Part shown: positions 57,201 through 63,200 of the stretch, in pieces
Numbering within the stretch: position 1 is the stretch's first letter
Layout: every line of letters begins with the position of its first letter
From: Mytilus californianus
Lineage: Eukaryota; Mollusca; Bivalvia; Mytilida; Mytilidae
Length of the DNA: 64,000 bases
Assembly (NCBI RefSeq): GCF_021869535.1
Contig: NW_026262701.1
Span: forward strand, 50,099,278-50,163,277
Direction of reading: 5' to 3'
Position numbers and translations under genes: made by a program
Notes under the pieces: model-generated
What the model was told of the DNA's origin: nothing
What the model saw: only the letters and a program-made list of their open reading frames with translations
The model's database searches: none

Positions 57201-60200
57201 TACACTTCCTAAGGTGAGCTAGATACAGCCAGGTTCAGGTATGCACACTTTCGCAAGTAAGCTAGATACAGTCAGGTTCTGATATGTACACTTTCTATGG
57301 TAAGCTAGATACAGTCAGGTTCAGGTACAGAACAACCTGTGACATTCTCTGAAAAATGGTCAACTCTGCTATGTTCAACATCAAATGGTGACCATTTATT
57401 GGGGGTCATAAAACCTGGGATGTTGGCCATTTATTGGGGTCATAAACCATGGGCTGGTGGTCAGTCTAATTAGGTTACCTGGATAGATACACTGATTTTA
57501 TCTAATGATAAAAAAATGTGTGTAAATGACATACTGCATCAAAACTTTACCTGTATAGGTAAATTGTTCTTGTCTCTTTTCAATTACCTAAATGTGAATA
57601 AGTTTTGTTTAAAGATTTAAATAGATTTTTTTATTTATTCATTTCCAAAGGTTAAAAAGCATCTACGTGTATAGGTTACAATGTTGTAATTTTTATTTTT
57701 GTACATGTGATACTTATTTTATCATTCTGTATTTTTATGCCAATGGGATGCAAATTCATTTCTTTTCTCAAGCAGTGTCAAGTATTTATATTGTAGCAAC
57801 TTCATTTGAATCTTTTTCATAATGCTTATGACATAGGCAGTAAGGTGTTTTTATTACATTGTCCCCAATGACTACTAAAGAAGAAAAAAAATCAAAGGAA
57901 AGAGCTACAATTCAGTTTACGATAATTTTTTTCTTTCTGTGATTTACAAAAGACTTACTTCTATTTCATTTTTTTTTAAACTACAACTTGTATACAAAAC
58001 GTTCTCTAAAAATATAATAATGATTAAATAATATACATTAAAACTATGTCAATGTGGCTTATTTAAAGATTTTATTTGACTGGATTCATTGTGTTAAGAA
58101 ATATAGGTAAACAGACAGAAAGCCACAAAGTAGATAAGACAAAAAGTCAAAGATAAATTATTGACTTGAAAACAAAGAAAACAGAGAATAATAATATATT
58201 TTTTACAGAAAAAAAGTTACTGTACATCATAATGTACATTGTAGTCAATTGTTAATTTGCATTATTAAATGAATTATTATTAACTTCTTATCATGCAAAT
58301 GATATGTTTATAGGCACCATGAAGCCAGTAATTTAACGAACCTGTTTTCTTAACAATAAGATGATCATTATCAATTCTTTTGTGATCAATTGTTTTTACA
58401 AAGTTGTACAATGTATTATTTATTCTAGAAAACTACAATTATGATTGGATAAAAACAATTTTTGTTTATCAATTTTTTTTTCAAATCTCAAAACAAGAGT
58501 TGTGTCTGTAGCATCAATGAATAGACTTTAATTTACCAAATGCCAATCTGGTGCAGATAAGTTTGTATTATACTTTTTGTTCAGTAACGTTCTGTCCTAC
58601 ATTCAGAATATACTAATATATCATCAAAATTTGATATATCTTCATTAAAACTGCTAATGAAGAATTTCTTGATCTATAGTTAATCTTATGAAAAGAAATT
58701 ATTTAACAAAAAATGGTCTTGTTTATTGAAATAATTGTAATCAATTCAAATATGACATCTTCAGTTTGGTTAATTTCTGTCAGTTAAAACTCCAGGGCTC
58801 GCAACCCAGACCTTTAAGATAAAGTTAATAATTGTAGGGACTAGTAAACTCTTTAAAGGCCTTGATTAAAAATGAGTTTAAAGAAAGATATAGGAATATT
58901 TTTGAAAATAGAATAAAAAGTTGTGATGAAAATAGTAAACTTAATAAAACTTAATAAAAATTTAAAACTCTAAATCTTGGATAGAATTTTATTTAGCGTC
59001 CAATGACTTTTCTATTTAAAAATGCTTTACTAAGTTAAGAATTAAGTGACCATAATTTAGAAATAGAAAAAGCTTTTATAATATTCCTAGAAAGGATAGA
59101 ATATGTAAACTGTGCTACTTGCTGGAAGATGACAAACACTTCCTCCTTGAATGTAAAATAACAAAAAGAACTTCTGCCCATTGCTGGAGGATGAAGAACA
59201 CTTCCTCCTTGAATGTAAAAATTAACGAAAATTTTTGTCCTTCTCATAATTATGTCTCTATAATTAACCAAGAGCAAAAAGTAAAAGAAATGCTTAATCC
59301 CTCTATCATGGAACATCTTAGAAAATATTGGCGCCTTTATAAAACAGTCATTAAAACTGAGGGCAGAAGTCTTATAATTTTTTTTCGAAAGGTTCATTTC
59401 TTAGAGAATTGTTATTTCTTTTCGTTATTATGTTTGTTATGTTTTTTATGTTTTTGTCACATACAAATAATGTTTATATGACAATAAAGATATTATTAAA
59501 CTTTGCTATAATGAATATTTTAAAATGTCAATAGAGAAAGAATGAATCGCCTTCATTTTATTTAAATAAAGTCATAAAGGTAACCTTAAACATTTGTTTT
59601 ATAATCAATGTTGAATGGTGATCAGTATCACTAAATCTTAACAATTTTGATTTTAGAAAAATAATTTGAGCAACACCATGAGCATCTTTTCAATAGAAAA
59701 AAACAAACATTATAAGATCCATAGAAATTGGAGACTGTGCAGGTTTGCAATTTATGAGAAGATGAGATTCATTTATTCTTCCTTTGCCAACAAATACATG
59801 TAAGAAATAACTTAAATTGAGAGAATTATTTAAAAGATATAACAGCATAACAGCAAAACTAACAGCCATGGCAGTATGACTGAGGTCATGAGACTATTTT
59901 TTCTAAAAACATTATTAAGCTATATGTTTAACTAGTTTTATTATTTTATTTTATATTTTAATTTTCTTGTCATTATCACAGTAATTAAATTTGACAAATT
60001 TTACCTGAGACATATCATATACATGCACATTTACAATCTACCTGAGACACTTTACCTATAAGCTATTTAATTTTATCACTTAAATGCAACCATGATTTCC
60101 CCTTACCCTTCACTTGTTTTTGATTAATACCTTGTATATTAATTAAACTACAGGGGATATTATGATGGACATATAGGGTCATCATGGTTGCCATACTTTT

Positions 60201-63200
60201 TATGGCCACCATTAATCAGAGAATGTCACAGGTAGTACTGTATGTACACTTTCGCAAGTAAGCTAGATACAGTCAGGTTCAGATATGTACACTTTCGCAA
60301 GTAAGCTAGATACAGTCAGGTTCAGGTATGTACACTCTCGCAAGTAAGCTAGATCAGGTTCAGGTTCAGGAATATACACTTTAGTGAGTAAGCTAGATAT
60401 TCAGGTTCAGGTATGTACACTTTCTCAGGTCAGCTAGATACAGCCAGGTTCAGTTTCAGGTATGTACAGTTTCTCAGGTCAGCTAGATACAGCCAGGTTC
60501 AGTTTCAGGTATGTACACTTTCTCAGGTCAGGTTCAGATATGTACACTTTCGAAAATAAGCTAGATACAGTCAGGTGAAGGTATGTGCACCTTCGCAAGT
60601 AAGCTAGATACAGTCATGTTTAGGTATGAACACTTTCTAAGGTAAGCTAGATACAGTCAGGTTTAGGTATGTACACTTTCTCAAGTAAGCAAGATACAGT
60701 CAGGTTCAGGTATGTACACTTCAGCAGGTAAGCTAGATACATTTAAGTTCAGGTATAAACGTTTTTTTCAAATAAGATAGATACAGTCAAGCTCATGAAT
60801 GTACACTTTCGAAGATAAGCTAGATACAGTCAGGTTCAGGTATGTAAATTTTCTCAAGCAAGCTAGATACAGTCTAGTTTAGGTATGTACACTTTTTAAG
60901 ATAAGCTAGAGTCAGTCATGCACAGGTTTGTACACTTCTGCAGGTAAGCTATATACAGTCAGGTTTAGGTATGTACACTTTAAGGTAAGCTAGAAACATT
61001 TAGGTTCAGGTATATGTACACTTTCTCAGGTAAGCTAGATACAGTCATGTTCAGGTATGAACACTTTCTAAGGTAAGCTAGTTACAGTCAGGTTCAAATA
61101 TGTACACTTTCTAAGGTAAGCTAGATACAGTCATGTTCAGGTATGTACACTTTCTCAGGTAAGCTAGATACAATCAGGTTCAGGTATGTAAACTTATTGA
61201 GGTAAGCTAGATACAGTCAGGTTCAGGTATGTACACTTTCTAAGGTAAGCTAGATACAGTCAAGTTCAGGTATGTACACTTTCTCAGGTAATCTAGATAC
61301 AGTCTGGTTCAGGTATGTACACTTTTTAAGGTAAGCTAGAAATAGTCAGGTTCAGGTATGTACATTTTTTCAGGTAAGCAGATACAGTCATGTTCAGGTA
61401 TGTACGTTTTTTTAGGTAAGCTAGATACAGCCAGGTTCAGGTATGTACACTTTCGCAGTTCAGGTTTAGATATGTACATTTTCTCAGGTTAGCTAAGAAA
61501 TGCTTTGAAATGTGTGAAGGTACTGGAAACTTCAAATATGCTTACTTTCTAAAAACTCACATAGATATCAAGCATATAACATGTGACGCCAAACGCGCGT
61601 TTAGTCTACATGAGATTCATCAGTGGTGCTCAAACCAAAATGTTGGAAGGCTAAAATTAACCACAAAATTGAAGATCATGTCCAAAAATGTATGCCTCAT
61701 ACGGCTAACTGGGGGTAAAAAACCTTAATGTTTCGAGTAAATCAAAAATTTTAAAACGGGAAATAATATAGAATAAGCGACCATATTAATGATATTTCAT
61801 GTCAACACAAAGTGCTAACTACTGGGCTGGTGATGGTCTGTGGGACAAAACGTCCACCAGCAGTGTCATAGACCCATCGACCCAGTGGTCGTAAAAACTC
61901 ATCAAAGACATCAGGCTTACAATTTTTTACGCCAGACTTGTGTTTCGTCTACACAATGACGCTCAAATCAAAACATTGAAAGGTGAAAATCAAACACAAA
62001 GTTGAAGAGCATTGCAAAATATTCCAAAACAGTTATTTACATATTATACAGGTAGATTGACTTTCTTAAGTTCACCAGGTAATGTTACAGTGAAATAGTA
62101 TTGTTACAATACATGTTTTTGTATCTGTATTAGTCAGAGAGAGGCGAAAGATACAAAAGGGACATTGAAACTCAGTCGAAAATAAACTGACAACGTCATG
62201 GCTAAAAAAAAAAAGAAAAAGACCAACAGACAAACTATAGTATACAAAACACAACATAAAAAACTAAAGACTGAACAAAACGAACCCTACCAAAACCTGG
62301 GGTTGATCTCAGGTGCTCCGGAAGGGTAAGCAGATCCTGCTCCACATGTTGCACCCGTTGATTTGCTCATGTTAGTACGAACCCGGTAGTTTAATTTGGT
62401 AGGTCACATTCGGGGAAAAGGGGACGGGATTGTAGTTATGACATTTGGAACATATCCGCTATCATCTGTGAAACAGATATTCCATAACGGTCAACCAACT
62501 CGTGATGGCGTCCGTAAAATTTACGAAGGGATGAAGTTGAAGAAACCAGAAGAACAGTTGTAGGTACATTTTCGTATATTTCTGGAAAGATATAATAAAA
62601 AAAACTATGGGATGTGTTGTGAGTAAAAATTTTTTAATGTCTGCTTTTTTCATTATGAAAAAGAGATGTGATAGTATTACCAATGAGATTACTCTCCACC
62701 AGAGACCAAATGACGTAGAAGTTATTAACTATATGTCACCGTAAGGCCTTCAGCAATGACTTAAAACCACATACATGAAGTAAGCTATAAGAGGCCCCGA
62801 AATGAAAAGTCTGAAATAATTCAAACGGGAAGACTAACGGCCTGATTTTTTTACAAAATAATTAACGAAAAACAAATGTTATACAGAGACAAACGACAAC
62901 CACTGAATTACAGGCTCTTGGCTTAGGACAGGCACATACAGAATATGGCGGGGTTAAACAAGTTTGCTGGTGCCAAACCCTCTCTTAAGTCTGGGACAAA
63001 TGTGAAACAGCACAACATCAGAACAAACTATAAAAGCTAGTTCAAAGACAATAACAACTAATAAAAAAATCATGTGTCTTAGACTACATTTACACCAAGA
63101 TGCTTAAGACTCAGATTGTTGATGTTTGCATCATTTTCAATCCGTTTAAATACACACAAGACATGAGCATATACTAATTCAAGACCATAGAACGTTAGAT

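Larger units (their letters stand above)
57328..60240. mobile_element. 2.9-kb TIR element with TA target duplication, splitting the minisatellite
   Basis: The left end reads CAGAACAACCTGTGACATTC and the right end is its inverted copy (23 of 25 bases match over the terminal 25). Minisatellite sequence GGTA breaks at 57327 and resumes as TATGTACACTTTCGC at 60241, giving a TA duplication. CAG termini plus TA duplication fit a Tc1/mariner-like DNA transposon. No transposase frame was found inside, so it is likely non-autonomous and carries other repeats. Confidence 0.85.

Noticed and set aside
56107..61500. CRISPR-like regularly spaced repeats
   Set aside because: The whole 43-bp unit repeats with no unique spacers, in a eukaryotic intron. 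It is a minisatellite.
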